Source: Alphaproteobacteria bacterium (GTDB taxonomy: Bacteria > Pseudomonadota > Alphaproteobacteria > Sphingomonadales > Sphingomonadaceae). Taken from it: 64,000 bases of DNA. The stretch covers positions 124,001 to 188,000 of the forward strand of contig JAGWWF010000002.1 in NCBI GenBank assembly GCA_018970445.1, given 5' to 3'. Position numbers and translations under genes: made by a program. The notes beneath the pieces were generated by a model, which saw only the letters and a program-made list of their open reading frames with translations, had not been told where the DNA came from and did no database searches. The stretch's first letter is position 1, and each line of letters starts with the position of its first letter. Shown here piece by piece: positions 46,353 through 55,053 of the stretch.

Positions 46353-46982
46353 ATGGATATCCGCATTTCAGGGCACCAGGTCGACACCGGGGCGGCTTTT
46401 GGCGAACATGTTCACGATCGTCTGGGCGCAATGGTGACGAAATATTTCCCCCGCGCGCTGTCGGCGCATGTCACGCTGGGACCGGCCCCCTATGGCCATT
46501 TCGGCTGCGATATCGTCATGCATGTGATGGCCGATCTGATCCTGAAGGGTTCAGCGCGCGCGGCCGATGCGCATATCGCCTTTGATGCCGCCTCTGAACG
46601 GATCGACAAGCAGTTGCGGCGGTACATGCGTCGGCTGAAGGATCGCCATTCGCCGGCCGCGGCGCGCGGCACGCCGGACGTGGCCGAACTGCCGCCGCTC
46701 GACAATGCCGAATACAAGATTTTCGCCGCCGCCCCCGACGACGCTGAACCGGTGGGCGAGGCGCCGCTGATCATCGCCGAAACCCGGGTCGACATCCCCA
46801 CCGCCAGCGTTGGCGATGCGGTGATGATGCTGGACCTGCGCAACACGACGGCGCTGCTGTTCGTCAACAGTGCCACCGGCGATCACAACATGGTCTATCG
46901 CCGCGAAGACGGCAGCATCGGCTGGGTAGAGCCGCGTGCGCTTGTCAGCGGTGCGCCGCGGCGCGCGGTCATGGCCGGCTGA
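46353..46982 (+). CDS. hpf: Ribosome hibernation-promoting factor, long form
   Basis: 209 residues. N-terminal HPF/RaiA domain (MDIRISGHQVDTGAAFGEHVHDRL) and the C-terminal dimerisation domain seen only in long HPF (LRNTTALLFVNSATGDHNMVYRREDGSIGWVEPR). It dimerises 70S ribosomes into 100S particles in slow growth. A purine-rich GGGAG and AAGG precede the ATG. Paired with ptsN downstream but far from rpoN. Confidence 0.95.
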   Translation: MDIRISGHQVDTGAAFGEHVHDRLGAMVTKYFPRALSAHVTLGPAPYGHFGCDIVMHVMADLILKGSARAADAHIAFDAASERIDKQLRRYMRRLKDRHSPAAARGTPDVAELPPLDNAEYKIFAAAPDDAEPVGEAPLIIAETRVDIPTASVGDAVMMLDLRNTTALLFVNSATGDHNMVYRREDGSIGWVEPRALVSGAPRRAVMAG

Positions 46983-46993
46983 CCGCACCCGTC

Positions 46994-47476
46994 ATGACAT
47001 CGCTTGCCCAGAGTGCCGGCTTTGCTGGCCTGCTGCTGCCGAACGGGGTAATCCCCTTGCTGGCGGCCTTTTCGCGAGACGCCGTGCTGATGGCGCTGGC
47101 GCGTCACGCGGCGACAGAACTGGGCTTGCCGGACATGCTGGTCAAGGAGGCGCTGCGCACCCGCGAAGCCCTGGGATCGACCAGCTTTGGCGCCGGTGTC
47201 GCCATTCCGCACGCGCGTCTGGCCGGGCTTGATCGCTGCCATGCGGTCATTGCCCGGCTGCCGCAGCCGATTGATTGGCAATCCAGCGATGGCCAGCCCG
47301 TGGATGTCGCCGTGCTGCTGCTCTCGCCCGATGGGCCTGGTACCGATCATCTGAAGGCTCTGGCCCGGATCAGCCGTTGTCTGCGCGATCCGGCAACGCT
47401 GCCGGGCATCCGGGCCGCTGCTGATGCGGCAGCCATTCGTGGCGTTATCAGCGGCGATGTCCGTGTGACGGCGTGA
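46994..47476 (+). CDS. ptsN: PTS IIA-like nitrogen regulatory protein PtsN
   Basis: 160 residues. EALRTREALGSTSFGAGVAIPHARL contains the phospho-accepting histidine in IPHARL at about residue 75, the defining motif of EIIA-Ntr. It transmits the nitrogen phosphotransferase signal, often controlling K+ transport. 11 nt after hpf; its stop overlaps the DUF1491 GTG. Confidence 0.94.
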   Translation: MTSLAQSAGFAGLLLPNGVIPLLAAFSRDAVLMALARHAATELGLPDMLVKEALRTREALGSTSFGAGVAIPHARLAGLDRCHAVIARLPQPIDWQSSDGQPVDVAVLLLSPDGPGTDHLKALARISRCLRDPATLPGIRAAADAAAIRGVISGDVRVTA

Positions 47477-47805
47477 CCGATCCGGCCTTGCCCCGGCTCG
47501 TCAGCCGGTTCCGCGTGGATTGGCTGCTGCGGCAGGTTGCAGCCCAGGGTGGCTTTGGCGCCGTGCTGGCCCGCGGCGACAGTGAAGCCGGCGCCATTGC
47601 CGTGGTGACGCGCAGTGGCGGCAGCGAAACGCTGCTGGCGCCGGTGCTGGGTGTGGCCGGTTACGAAATGGCGCAGATGGCCAGCGGTGAGGCTGTTGCC
47701 GGCTGGATCGCGCGGGCCCGCCAGCGGGATCCGGATCTGTGGGTGATCGAACTGGATATCCCGCAGGCGGCTCAACTCGTCGCGCAAATCCTGTCGCCCG
47801 GTTGA
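47473..47805 (+). CDS. DUF1491 family protein
   Basis: 110 residues starting at a GTG overlapping the ptsN stop. LVSRFRVDWLLRQVAAQGGFGAVLARGDSEAGAIAVV and the end DPDLWVIELDIP are typical of DUF1491, a small alphaproteobacterial family of unknown function that often follows ptsN. Confidence 0.9.
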   Translation: MTDPALPRLVSRFRVDWLLRQVAAQGGFGAVLARGDSEAGAIAVVTRSGGSETLLAPVLGVAGYEMAQMASGEAVAGWIARARQRDPDLWVIELDIPQAAQLVAQILSPG

Positions 47806-47838
47806 TTGCCAGCGCAAAGTTACGCTGTAACTCTTGGC

Positions 47839-48414
47839 ATGGTTGCAAAGGCGATCCGGACCATCACACAGCAGGCCGCGCGGCTGATCGCGGCCGCCAT
47901 GCTGCTGGCGGTCGCTTCGCCCGCCCTTGCCGAAACCAGCCTGCCGATCCTGCCCGGTGAAGATGACCGGGTGGTTGCCACCATCAGCGGCCAGCCGGCA
48001 CCTGCCACTGCATCGGGGCTTGCCAACCTGGTGCAGATGGTTGCCGCCGCTCCGGCCGCGGCCGATGCCGATCTGGATTGTCTGGCCACCGCCGTGTGGT
48101 TCGAAAGCCGCGGTGAGGCGCTGGAAGGCCAGCTCGCGGTGGCCCAGGCCGTCGTCAACCGCGCCCAGTCCGGCCGTTGGGGCAAAGGCGTCTGCGGCGT
48201 GATCAAGGCTCCGCGCCAGTTCAATTTCGTCGCGGCCCGGGTGCAGCGCGGCACCGCGACCTTCACCATCGCGATGGCTGTTGCCCGTATCGCCATGCAG
48301 GGCCTGTGGCACGACATTGCCGAAGGCGCCCACAGCTTTCATGCTGCCCGGCTCAACCCGCGCTGGCGGCTGACGCGGGTGGCCAGGGTGGGCAATCACG
48401 TTTTCTACCGTTGA
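47839..48414 (+). CDS. SleB-like cell wall hydrolase
   Basis: 191 residues from ATG 47839. An N-terminal signal or membrane segment (LIAAAMLLAVASPALA) precedes a SleB/CwlJ domain with LATAVWFESRGEALEGQLAVAQAVVNRA, containing the catalytic Glu, and a closing RVGNHVFY. Such enzymes are lytic transglycosylase-like and cut peptidoglycan, here in a non-sporulating organism. 33 nt after the DUF1491 gene. Confidence 0.88.
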   Translation: MVAKAIRTITQQAARLIAAAMLLAVASPALAETSLPILPGEDDRVVATISGQPAPATASGLANLVQMVAAAPAAADADLDCLATAVWFESRGEALEGQLAVAQAVVNRAQSGRWGKGVCGVIKAPRQFNFVAARVQRGTATFTIAMAVARIAMQGLWHDIAEGAHSFHAARLNPRWRLTRVARVGNHVFYR

Positions 48415-48447
48415 TGTCTGCCCGCCGCGTGGCGGTGCAATCCCCTC

Positions 48448-48912
48448 ATGACGTCTGATCTCACCGCCGCCGATGTGCTGCGGGGCACCTGCCGCTGGCT
48501 GCTGCGCGCTGGCGTCAGCCCGCTGGCCGAAGTGCCACTGGCCGGTGGCCGCCGGGCCGATATCCTGGGTGTCGATGCTGCCGGCCGGCTGACGCTTGTG
48601 GAAATCAAGGTGAGCCTTGCCGATCTGCGCGGCGATCGCAAATGGATCGACTATCTCGATCATTGCGATCGCTATTTCTGGGCGGTCCCCGCCGGCCTGC
48701 CGCTCGATGATCTGTACGGCCCGGCATTTCGCCCGGCTGAAACCGGCCTGCTGGTTGCCGATCGATTTGATGCCGAACAGATGCGTGATGCGCCGTGGCG
48801 TCCGTTGGCCGCCGCCCGCCGCAAGGCGATCACGCTGGTGCTGGCGCAGCGGGCCGCGCGGCGCTGGCTGGCCAGCATCGATCCTGAAAGCGCCAGCGCG
48901 CCCTATGACTGA
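48448..48912 (+). CDS. mmcB: MmcB family DNA repair protein
   Basis: 154 residues with the PD-(D/E)xK pattern: RRADILGVD and LVEIKVSLADL supply the Asp and ExK residues. DHCDRYFWAVPAGLPLDDL is typical of MmcB, a putative endonuclease linked to DNA damage in Caulobacter. Its 3' end overlaps the convergent DUF885 gene by 10 nt. Confidence 0.88.
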   Translation: MTSDLTAADVLRGTCRWLLRAGVSPLAEVPLAGGRRADILGVDAAGRLTLVEIKVSLADLRGDRKWIDYLDHCDRYFWAVPAGLPLDDLYGPAFRPAETGLLVADRFDAEQMRDAPWRPLAAARRKAITLVLAQRAARRWLASIDPESASAPYD

Positions 48913-50687
48913 ACCGGCCGGCCGCCGCCGCTAGCAATCCAGGCCTTCACCTTGGCTTCGAGCACGGCCAGCGGCACGGCGCCGGTATCAAGGCAGACCT
49001 CGTGGAAATCCCGGACGTCAAAGCGGCTACCGAGCGCTGCTGCCGCCTCCCGCCGCAGCCGGGCAAAGGTCAGCTCGCCGATCTTGTAGGCGCAGGCCTG
49101 GCCCGGCTGCGCAATATAGCGATCGATCTCCACCGCCACATCGCGCGGCGCCATGGAGGTGTTGTCCAGCATATAGGCAATCGCCCGATCCCGGCTCCAG
49201 CCCAGCGCGTGGAGGCCGGTATCCACCACCAGCCGCACGGCCCGCAGCATTTCCATGTCGAGATGGCCAAACCATTGCCAAGGATCTGAAAACATTCCCA
49301 GTTCTCGCCCCAGCGATTCGGCATAAAGGCCCCAGCCTTCGGCATAGGCGGTGCTCCTGCCGCGCTTCAGCCCGTCGGGCAGGGTCTTGTCCTCGTTGAC
49401 CAGCGTGATCTGGTAATGATGGCCGGGGATGCCCTCGTGCAGGGTCAGGGTTTCCAGCGTCGGGATCGGCCGGGTGTTCAGCATCGCCATGTTGAAGAAC
49501 AATATCCCCGGCGACACGCCATCGGGCGGCCCGGCGCGATAATAGCCGGTGCCGCGCTGGCCCCCAAGGGCGGGCAATGGTGCCACCTTGAACGGCGCGC
49601 GTGGCCGCCGGTGGAACAGGCGTGGCATGCCTGGCCAGATCCGTGCCTCGATTTCGGCAAAGCGTGCCAGCAATTCGGCCTCGGTCTTGCAATAGAAGCG
49701 CGGATCGCTGCGCACATGGTCAAACAGCGATTTCAGATCGCCGGCCCAGCCGAGCTGTGCCCGTGTCGTCTCGAATTCTGCGCGGATGCGCGCCACTTCG
49801 GCCAGGCCCAGATCATGGATCGCCTGCGCCGCGATCGGCAGCGTGGTGTGTCGCTCCAGCTCGGCGGCATAAAGCCGGTCACCATCCCTGGTGGCCCAGC
49901 GGCCGGGCCCCACCGGCGCGGCCGGACGATAGGTGCCGGCCAGAAATGCCTGCCAGCGCGCATAGGCTGGCAGCACCGTATCGGCGATCATGCCGCGATA
50001 TCGGGCTGGCCAGTCCCCGCCCGCCAGTGCCGCTGGCAGCCGGGTGATCGCGCTGAAGAACGGGGTGTCTTCCGGTTTCAGGGCCAGCATCGCCGCCACC
50101 TGGGCCAGCACATTGTCGACCAGCACGCGTGGCAGCAGGCGGCCGGCGGCCATGCCCTCGCGCAGGCGCAGGATCATCTGGTCGAGATGGCCGCTGAACA
50201 GCCGCAGCCGCTCCAGCCCGTCGGCATAATCTGCGGCCGTTTCAAACAGCGCCCCCGGACCGGCCACAAAATCCGGAAGTTCGACATGCAGGCCGAAACT
50301 GGGGTTCAGCGCCAGCTGCCGCTGGATGGCGAACAGTCCGGTTTCATGGGCGATGATCGTCTGTTGCAGGCTGCGGCCGATCACGTCGCAGGCGATGCGC
50401 TCGGCTGCGGTCAGGCCGGCGCGGTCGATGCCGGCCAGTGCGGCGGCGGCCTGCCGGCGCGTCGCCACGCTGGCCTGCGCCCAGGCATCCGACAGCGGAT
50501 CGACAAACACCGCTTCCCCCGCCGGGCGCCGCCGGCCGGCCGGCCCGGTGGGCGACAGGGCGGCATCGGCGGCCGCCACGCGCGCCAGCAGCGCGGCCAG
50601 CTGTGCCGAGGGGCCGTCCGCAGCCGCCAGCGCCGGTGCGGCCGGCAGCGCGGCGATCATTCCCAGCGCAGCGCGACGGCTCAGCAT
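48903..50687 (-). CDS. Secreted DUF885 family protein, second copy
   Basis: 594 residues. The N-terminus MLSRRAALGMIAALPAAPALAA looks like a twin-arginine (Tat) signal, unlike the Sec-type signal of the copy at 1824. The metal motif HEGIPGHHYQ at about residue 415 and AYAEGWGLYAESLGRELGMF match the first copy, and the two align throughout. Probable periplasmic peptidase-like protein of unknown substrate. Convergent with mmcB (10-nt overlap) and 21 nt downstream of regA. Confidence 0.85.
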   Translation of the reverse strand: MLSRRAALGMIAALPAAPALAAADGPSAQLAALLARVAAADAALSPTGPAGRRRPAGEAVFVDPLSDAWAQASVATRRQAAAALAGIDRAGLTAAERIACDVIGRSLQQTIIAHETGLFAIQRQLALNPSFGLHVELPDFVAGPGALFETAADYADGLERLRLFSGHLDQMILRLREGMAAGRLLPRVLVDNVLAQVAAMLALKPEDTPFFSAITRLPAALAGGDWPARYRGMIADTVLPAYARWQAFLAGTYRPAAPVGPGRWATRDGDRLYAAELERHTTLPIAAQAIHDLGLAEVARIRAEFETTRAQLGWAGDLKSLFDHVRSDPRFYCKTEAELLARFAEIEARIWPGMPRLFHRRPRAPFKVAPLPALGGQRGTGYYRAGPPDGVSPGILFFNMAMLNTRPIPTLETLTLHEGIPGHHYQITLVNEDKTLPDGLKRGRSTAYAEGWGLYAESLGRELGMFSDPWQWFGHLDMEMLRAVRLVVDTGLHALGWSRDRAIAYMLDNTSMAPRDVAVEIDRYIAQPGQACAYKIGELTFARLRREAAAALGSRFDVRDFHEVCLDTGAVPLAVLEAKVKAWIASGGGRPVQS

Positions 50688-50708
50688 GGCGACCCCCTTG
50701 CGATCGGC

Positions 50709-51254
50709 TTATTTCGGGGAGCGCTTGGCCAAGATGCGCTGCAGGGTGCGGCGGTGCATCTTCAGGCGGCGCGCGGTTTCAGAGACATTGCGCTCGCACA
50801 GTTCATAGACGCGCTGGATATGTTCCCAGCGCACCCGATCGGCCGACATCGGTTCCGGCGGGGCTTCCGGGCGGGCGCTGCCATCGGCCGACAGGGCGCG
50901 CACAATGTCTTCCGGATCGGCCGGCTTGGCCAGATAATCGATGGCGCCGGCCTTCACCGCCGCCACCGCCGTCGCCAGATTGCCATAGCCGGTGAGCATG
51001 ACGATCCGGGCGTCCGGGCTCATCGCCCGCATTTCGGCCACCAGATCCAGGCCGTTGCCGTCTTCCAGCCGCATGTCCACCACGGCATGGCTGGGTTTCA
51101 GGCGGGCGGCTTCCACCCGCGCTTCGGAAATGCTGCCCACGGAGGTGACGGCAAAGCCGCGCCGCGCCAGCAGCACCGACAGGCGCTGGCGAAAGGGCGC
51201 GTCATCATCAACCAGCAACAGCGGGCGGCCTTCGGTTTCGGGCTCGGTTGCCAT
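50709..51254 (-). CDS. regA: Redox response regulator RegA/ActR/PrrA family
   Basis: 181 residues from ATG 51254 (AGGAG 9 nt upstream). Receiver domain with acidic LLLVDDD, phosphoacceptor Asp near residue 60 in VVDMRLEDGNGLDL, and LTGYGNLATAVAAVKAGAIDYLAKP. The C-terminal Fis-type HTH (ERNVSETARRLKMHRRTLQRILAKR) is diagnostic of RegA. It controls energy-generating and redox genes in alphaproteobacteria. Two nt after the regB stop. Confidence 0.95.
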   Translation of the reverse strand: MATEPETEGRPLLLVDDDAPFRQRLSVLLARRGFAVTSVGSISEARVEAARLKPSHAVVDMRLEDGNGLDLVAEMRAMSPDARIVMLTGYGNLATAVAAVKAGAIDYLAKPADPEDIVRALSADGSARPEAPPEPMSADRVRWEHIQRVYELCERNVSETARRLKMHRRTLQRILAKRSPK

Positions 51255-51256
51255 CG

Positions 51257-52555
51257 TCAATTCTCCTCTTGCCCCTGATCGGACTCAATAACCTCAAATA
51301 TTTCTCTTGACCAGCGCACGTCCACGCGGGCCCCGCCCTCCGGCCGGGTGGAAAAGGCCAGCCGGCCGCCGGTGCGTTCGATCAGGGTCGTGGCGATGAA
51401 CACCCCCAGCCCGGTGGAATCGGATTTGGATCGCGACGGGCCCAGCATCGGTTCGCCCAGCCGCGGCAGCAGATCGGGCGGAAAGCCAAAGCCATCATCC
51501 AGCACGGCCACGCGGATTTCCGATGGCGTGACGATGCTTTCCATCCGCACTTCGGTGCCGGCGTGGCGCACGGCGTTGGACACCAGATTGTTCAGCGCAT
51601 GCAGCAGTTCCGGTGATCGCTGCACCAGCGGCTGCGGCGGCCCGGCCACCACCTTCACGGGAACGCGGGTCGGCTTCACGCTCTGCGCCACCTCGTGCAG
51701 CAGCAGATCCAGCGTCAGCACCGCAAACGGGTCTTCGGCTTCGGCGCGGGTGGAAAGCTCCTTCATGATCCGCCGGCTGCGCTTGGCCTCTTCGCCCAGC
51801 AGGCGGATATCGTCACCGAAATCCGGATCATCGCCCAATTGCTCCTCAAGGCTGTGGGCGATCAGACTGATCGAACCCAGCGGCCCGCCCAGTTCATGCG
51901 CGGCCGCGGCGGCCAGGCTGCCCAGCGCATTCATCCGCGCTTCGCGCGTCAGCGCCGCTTCGGTGGCCACCAGCGCGCGGGCCCGATCCCGTGCTTCGGC
52001 CGAAACCATCCACAGATAGGCGGCCAGAAAGCCGATCGCCAGCGCATAGGCAATCAGCATGCCAAAGCGATAGACCAGCGGAAATTCCGGCGGCGGCCCC
52101 CGCCAGGGCAGCGGCTGCGCCCACAACCACACCACCATCAGCACGCCGCCGGCCAGCGCCACCAGCGGCCCCATGTCGCGTGCGCGCAGCAGGGTGGCCG
52201 CGATGGTGACCGGCACGATCAGCAGCAGCGCAAAGGGATTGGCCAGCCCGCCGGTGAGGAACAGCAGCACCCCGGCCTGGATCAGATCAAAGGCCAGATG
52301 CAGGCTCAATTCCCGCCCGGTCATCCGGTCGGTGCGTTCATACAGGGTGGACAGGCCGATGTTGAGGATCATCGAGGCGCCCACCGCGGCCAGCAGCGAT
52401 CCCCAAGGCAGCGGAAAGCCGAACCACAGGCCCACCACCAGCAGGGTGACGAACTGCCCGAAGATCGCGATCCAGCGGATGTTGGCCAGCGTGCGAACCC
52501 GCACACTGGGGCGATCAAACGCCGCTGCTGCAATCGATGGCCGTTCCATCACCAT
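51257..52555 (-). CDS. regB: Redox sensor histidine kinase RegB/ActS/PrrB family, cysteine-free
   Basis: 432 residues. Six hydrophobic segments in the first about 190 residues, including the quinone-site motif GGLANPFALL. H box AHELGGPLGSIS at about residue 220 (usually AHELGTPL), N box NNLVSNAVRHAG, G boxes DDGFGFP and STGLGVFIATTL. The redox-box Cys of Rhodobacter RegB should fall in LGEEAKRSRRIMKEL, where Ser is present; no cysteine occurs anywhere in the protein. Sensing by quinone alone is therefore inferred. Partner regA follows directly. Confidence 0.92.
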   Translation of the reverse strand: MVMERPSIAAAAFDRPSVRVRTLANIRWIAIFGQFVTLLVVGLWFGFPLPWGSLLAAVGASMILNIGLSTLYERTDRMTGRELSLHLAFDLIQAGVLLFLTGGLANPFALLLIVPVTIAATLLRARDMGPLVALAGGVLMVVWLWAQPLPWRGPPPEFPLVYRFGMLIAYALAIGFLAAYLWMVSAEARDRARALVATEAALTREARMNALGSLAAAAAHELGGPLGSISLIAHSLEEQLGDDPDFGDDIRLLGEEAKRSRRIMKELSTRAEAEDPFAVLTLDLLLHEVAQSVKPTRVPVKVVAGPPQPLVQRSPELLHALNNLVSNAVRHAGTEVRMESIVTPSEIRVAVLDDGFGFPPDLLPRLGEPMLGPSRSKSDSTGLGVFIATTLIERTGGRLAFSTRPEGGARVDVRWSREIFEVIESDQGQEEN

Positions 52556-52606
52556 CGCCTAGACCCTGCGCCCCGCCCTGCCCATGCGGCGCATGGTTCC
52601 AGCCAT

Positions 52607-53194
52607 TCAGAGGGTTGGTCCCTGCATGCGGCTGGGGGCCTTCACCGGAACATCCTTGAACAGCCGGGCAATGGTGGCGGCGCGCGGATCGGATTCGGCA
52701 GCGGCCCGGGCCGAAATCCCGCTGTTGTCGGCAATGTCGGGGTTGGCGCCGCCATCGATCAGCAGCTTGGCCACATCCAGGGCGCGGGCCTGCACCGCCT
52801 TGAGCAGCGCGGTTTCGCCCAGCCGGTTCTGCGCGTTCACCTGCGCCTTCAGCCGCACCAGCGTGGCCACCCCTTCCGACCAGCGGCTGATGCTGGCCAG
52901 GATCAGCGGGGTGTTGCCATCCCGATCCTTGAGGTTGAGATTGGCCCCCTTCTGATACAGCAGGCCCAGCCAGCCCAGATCGGCGCGCTTGGCCACGATG
53001 TGGATCGCCGCTTCGCCGCTGTCGCCATCGCGCACGTTGACGATGGTGGTGCCTGGCTTGTCGGCCAGTTCCACCGCCTTGTTGACATCGCGTTCCTTGA
53101 CCGCCTTCAGGAAATTGTAGCTGTCGGAAAATTGTGCCGCTGCCGGGCTGGCCAGCGCCAGCGCCAGCACGGCGGCCATCAACTGGCTTTTCAT
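52607..53194 (-). CDS. Secreted ankyrin-repeat protein
   Basis: 195 residues from ATG 53194; the track's start is antisense to the SCO gene. Signal peptide MKSQLMAAVLALALASPAAAQ. Four ankyrin-like repeats, e.g. DRDGNTPLILASISRWSEGV and NRLGETALLKAVQARALDVAKLLIDGGANPDIADNSG. Periplasmic protein-protein contact is likely; partner unknown. Lies 51 nt upstream of regB on the same strand and 65 nt from the divergent SCO gene. Confidence 0.85.
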   Translation of the reverse strand: MKSQLMAAVLALALASPAAAQFSDSYNFLKAVKERDVNKAVELADKPGTTIVNVRDGDSGEAAIHIVAKRADLGWLGLLYQKGANLNLKDRDGNTPLILASISRWSEGVATLVRLKAQVNAQNRLGETALLKAVQARALDVAKLLIDGGANPDIADNSGISARAAAESDPRAATIARLFKDVPVKAPSRMQGPTL

Positions 53195-53259
53195 CGACAA
53201 ATGCCCGCCTTTCGCCCTAAGCCTGTCTGCATGATTGCAGATAGAATGTTGCACCCGCG

Positions 53260-53877
53260 ATGAACAGAGGCAAGACACTGCGGCTGTGGCTGGTGTTTGC
53301 GCTGGCCGTGGCGGCGGCTGCGGTGCTGGGCTGGATGCGCTTTGCCGCGCCCGCCGGCCCGCCGGGCAATCTGGCCGGGGCCAGCCTGGGCGGGCCGTTC
53401 AGCCTGATCGATCAGGATGGCCGCACGGTGCGCGACAGCGATTTTGCCGGCCGTTATCGCCTGATCTATTTCGGTTATGGCTTTTGCCCCGATGTCTGCC
53501 CCACCGATCTGGCGCTGATCGGCCGGGGCCTGGCCGCGTTCGAAGCCGGCGATGCGGCGCGCGCCGCCCGCGTGGCGCCGATCTTCATCACCATCGATCC
53601 CGGGCGCGACACGCCGGCGGTGCTGAAACCGTTCGTCGCGGCCTTTCACCCCCGGCTGGTCGGGCTGACCGGCACGCCGGGCCAGATTGCCGCCGTGTCG
53701 AGGGCCTATGGTGTCTATGCCCGGCGCATGGAGACCAGCGACCCGGAGAATTATCTGATGGATCACAGCGCCATGGTCTATCTTTATGGGCCCGATGGCC
53801 GGCCGATCGCCTTTCTGCCGCACGAAGGGCTGACGGCCGCTGCCATCACCGGGATGCTTGCCGCTCATGTCCGCTAG
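53260..53877 (+). CDS. SCO1/SenC family copper-binding protein
   Basis: 205 residues with an N-terminal membrane anchor. The thioredoxin-like domain carries CPDVCP (CxxxC) at about residue 77 and the third copper ligand His in MDHSAMVYL at about residue 168. It serves copper insertion into cytochrome oxidase CuA centres. In Rhodobacter senC lies between regB and regA; here it is near but divergent and separated by the ankyrin gene. Overlaps the next gene. Confidence 0.94.
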   Translation: MNRGKTLRLWLVFALAVAAAAVLGWMRFAAPAGPPGNLAGASLGGPFSLIDQDGRTVRDSDFAGRYRLIYFGYGFCPDVCPTDLALIGRGLAAFEAGDAARAARVAPIFITIDPGRDTPAVLKPFVAAFHPRLVGLTGTPGQIAAVSRAYGVYARRMETSDPENYLMDHSAMVYLYGPDGRPIAFLPHEGLTAAAITGMLAAHVR

Positions 53878-54304
53878 ACCCTTCTGGGAAACGGTGCCGT
53901 TGCAGCGGATGAACCGCGAGCAGTGGGAAAGCATCTGCGATGGCTGCGGCAAATGCTGCGTGCACAAGCTGGAGGACGAGGAGACCGGGGAGATTTTCCC
54001 CACCAATGTCTGCTGCCGGCTGCTGGATACCGCCACGGCGCGCTGTTCGGATTATCGCAACCGCAAGGCGCTGGTGCCCGATTGCGTGCGGCTGACCCCG
54101 CACCGGCTGGACGAACTGAACTGGCTGCCCGACAGTTGTTCCTATCTGCGCGTGCATCGCGGCCAGGGCCTGGCCCCCTGGCATCATCTGATCAGCGGCG
54201 ATCGCAATGCCATCCACCGCGCCGGCCAGTCCGTTGCCGGCCGGGTGCTGCGCGAGGATCAGGTGGGTGATCTGGAAGACCATATCATCGACAAGCCGCT
54301 GTAG
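53867..54304 (+). CDS. YcgN/YkgJ family cysteine-cluster protein
   Basis: 145 residues from ATG 53867, overlapping the SCO gene by 11 nt. Begins SARPFWETVPLQRMNREQWESICDGCGKCCVHKLEDEETGE and has further cysteines in NVCCRLLD, RCSDY, DCVRL and SCSYL, the UPF0260 pattern. Such proteins probably bind metal or an Fe-S cluster; function unknown. Confidence 0.93.
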   Translation: MSARPFWETVPLQRMNREQWESICDGCGKCCVHKLEDEETGEIFPTNVCCRLLDTATARCSDYRNRKALVPDCVRLTPHRLDELNWLPDSCSYLRVHRGQGLAPWHHLISGDRNAIHRAGQSVAGRVLREDQVGDLEDHIIDKPL

Positions 54305-54314
54305 GCCGCCCGCC

Positions 54315-55049
54315 GTGCTGCGCCTGCGCCCCGCCCTGCCCGAAGAACTGGCGATTGCCGGCCGCCGTGTGCCGGTGGTGGCCACCCGCCGCGCCAGCGC
54401 CCGCATGGTGCGGTTGAAGGCCAACAGCATCGCGGGCGCCATCGAAATCAGCCTGCCGCCGCGCGGCGGCGAAGCGGCGGCGCTGGCCCTGCTGAAATCC
54501 CATCACGACTGGCTGGCCGCGCGGGTGGCGATCTGGCCGCGCCCGATCCCGTTTGCGCCGGGCTTCATCATCCCGATCGACGGCGCGCCGGTGCTGATCG
54601 ACTGGCAGGCCGGCCACCCGCGTGCGCCGGCCCTGCTGGGCGATCGGCTGCGGCTGGGCGGGCCGGCGCAATCGCTGGCGGCGCGGCTGGAACGCTGGCT
54701 GAAGGCGCGGGCGCGCGCCGATCTGGAAGCAGCCACCCACGGCTTTGCGGCCCGGCTTGGCCGGCCAGTGGCGCGGGTTTCGGTGGGCGATCCCGCCACC
54801 CGCTGGGGCAGCTGCGCCGGCTGGAACCGGCCGGAGGGCGCGCGCATCGCCTATAGCTGGCGGCTGATCCTGGCACCGGCCTTCGTGCGCCACGCCATTG
54901 CCGCGCACGAGGCGGCGCATCTGGTGCACCCCAATCATTCGCCGGCGTTCCATGCGCTGAACCGGGAACTTGATCCGCGCGCTGCCGAGGCGCGGCGCTG
55001 GCTGGCCCGCCACGGCGCGGCCCTGCACTGGGTGGGCCGGCCGCTGTGA
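54315..55049 (+). CDS. YgjP-like M48 family metallopeptidase (DUF45)
   Basis: 244 residues from GTG 54315; the track's start lies in the previous gene. The DUF45 core is present: TRWGSC, then HEAAHLVHPNHSPAFHAL, an HExxH-like zinc site with a third downstream His. E. coli YgjP is a predicted zinc peptidase of unknown substrate. Follows the YcgN gene by 10 nt. Ends 4 nt from the convergent alpha/beta hydrolase. Confidence 0.88.
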   Translation: MLRLRPALPEELAIAGRRVPVVATRRASARMVRLKANSIAGAIEISLPPRGGEAAALALLKSHHDWLAARVAIWPRPIPFAPGFIIPIDGAPVLIDWQAGHPRAPALLGDRLRLGGPAQSLAARLERWLKARARADLEAATHGFAARLGRPVARVSVGDPATRWGSCAGWNRPEGARIAYSWRLILAPAFVRHAIAAHEAAHLVHPNHSPAFHALNRELDPRAAEARRWLARHGAALHWVGRPL

Positions 55050-55053
55050 CCGG

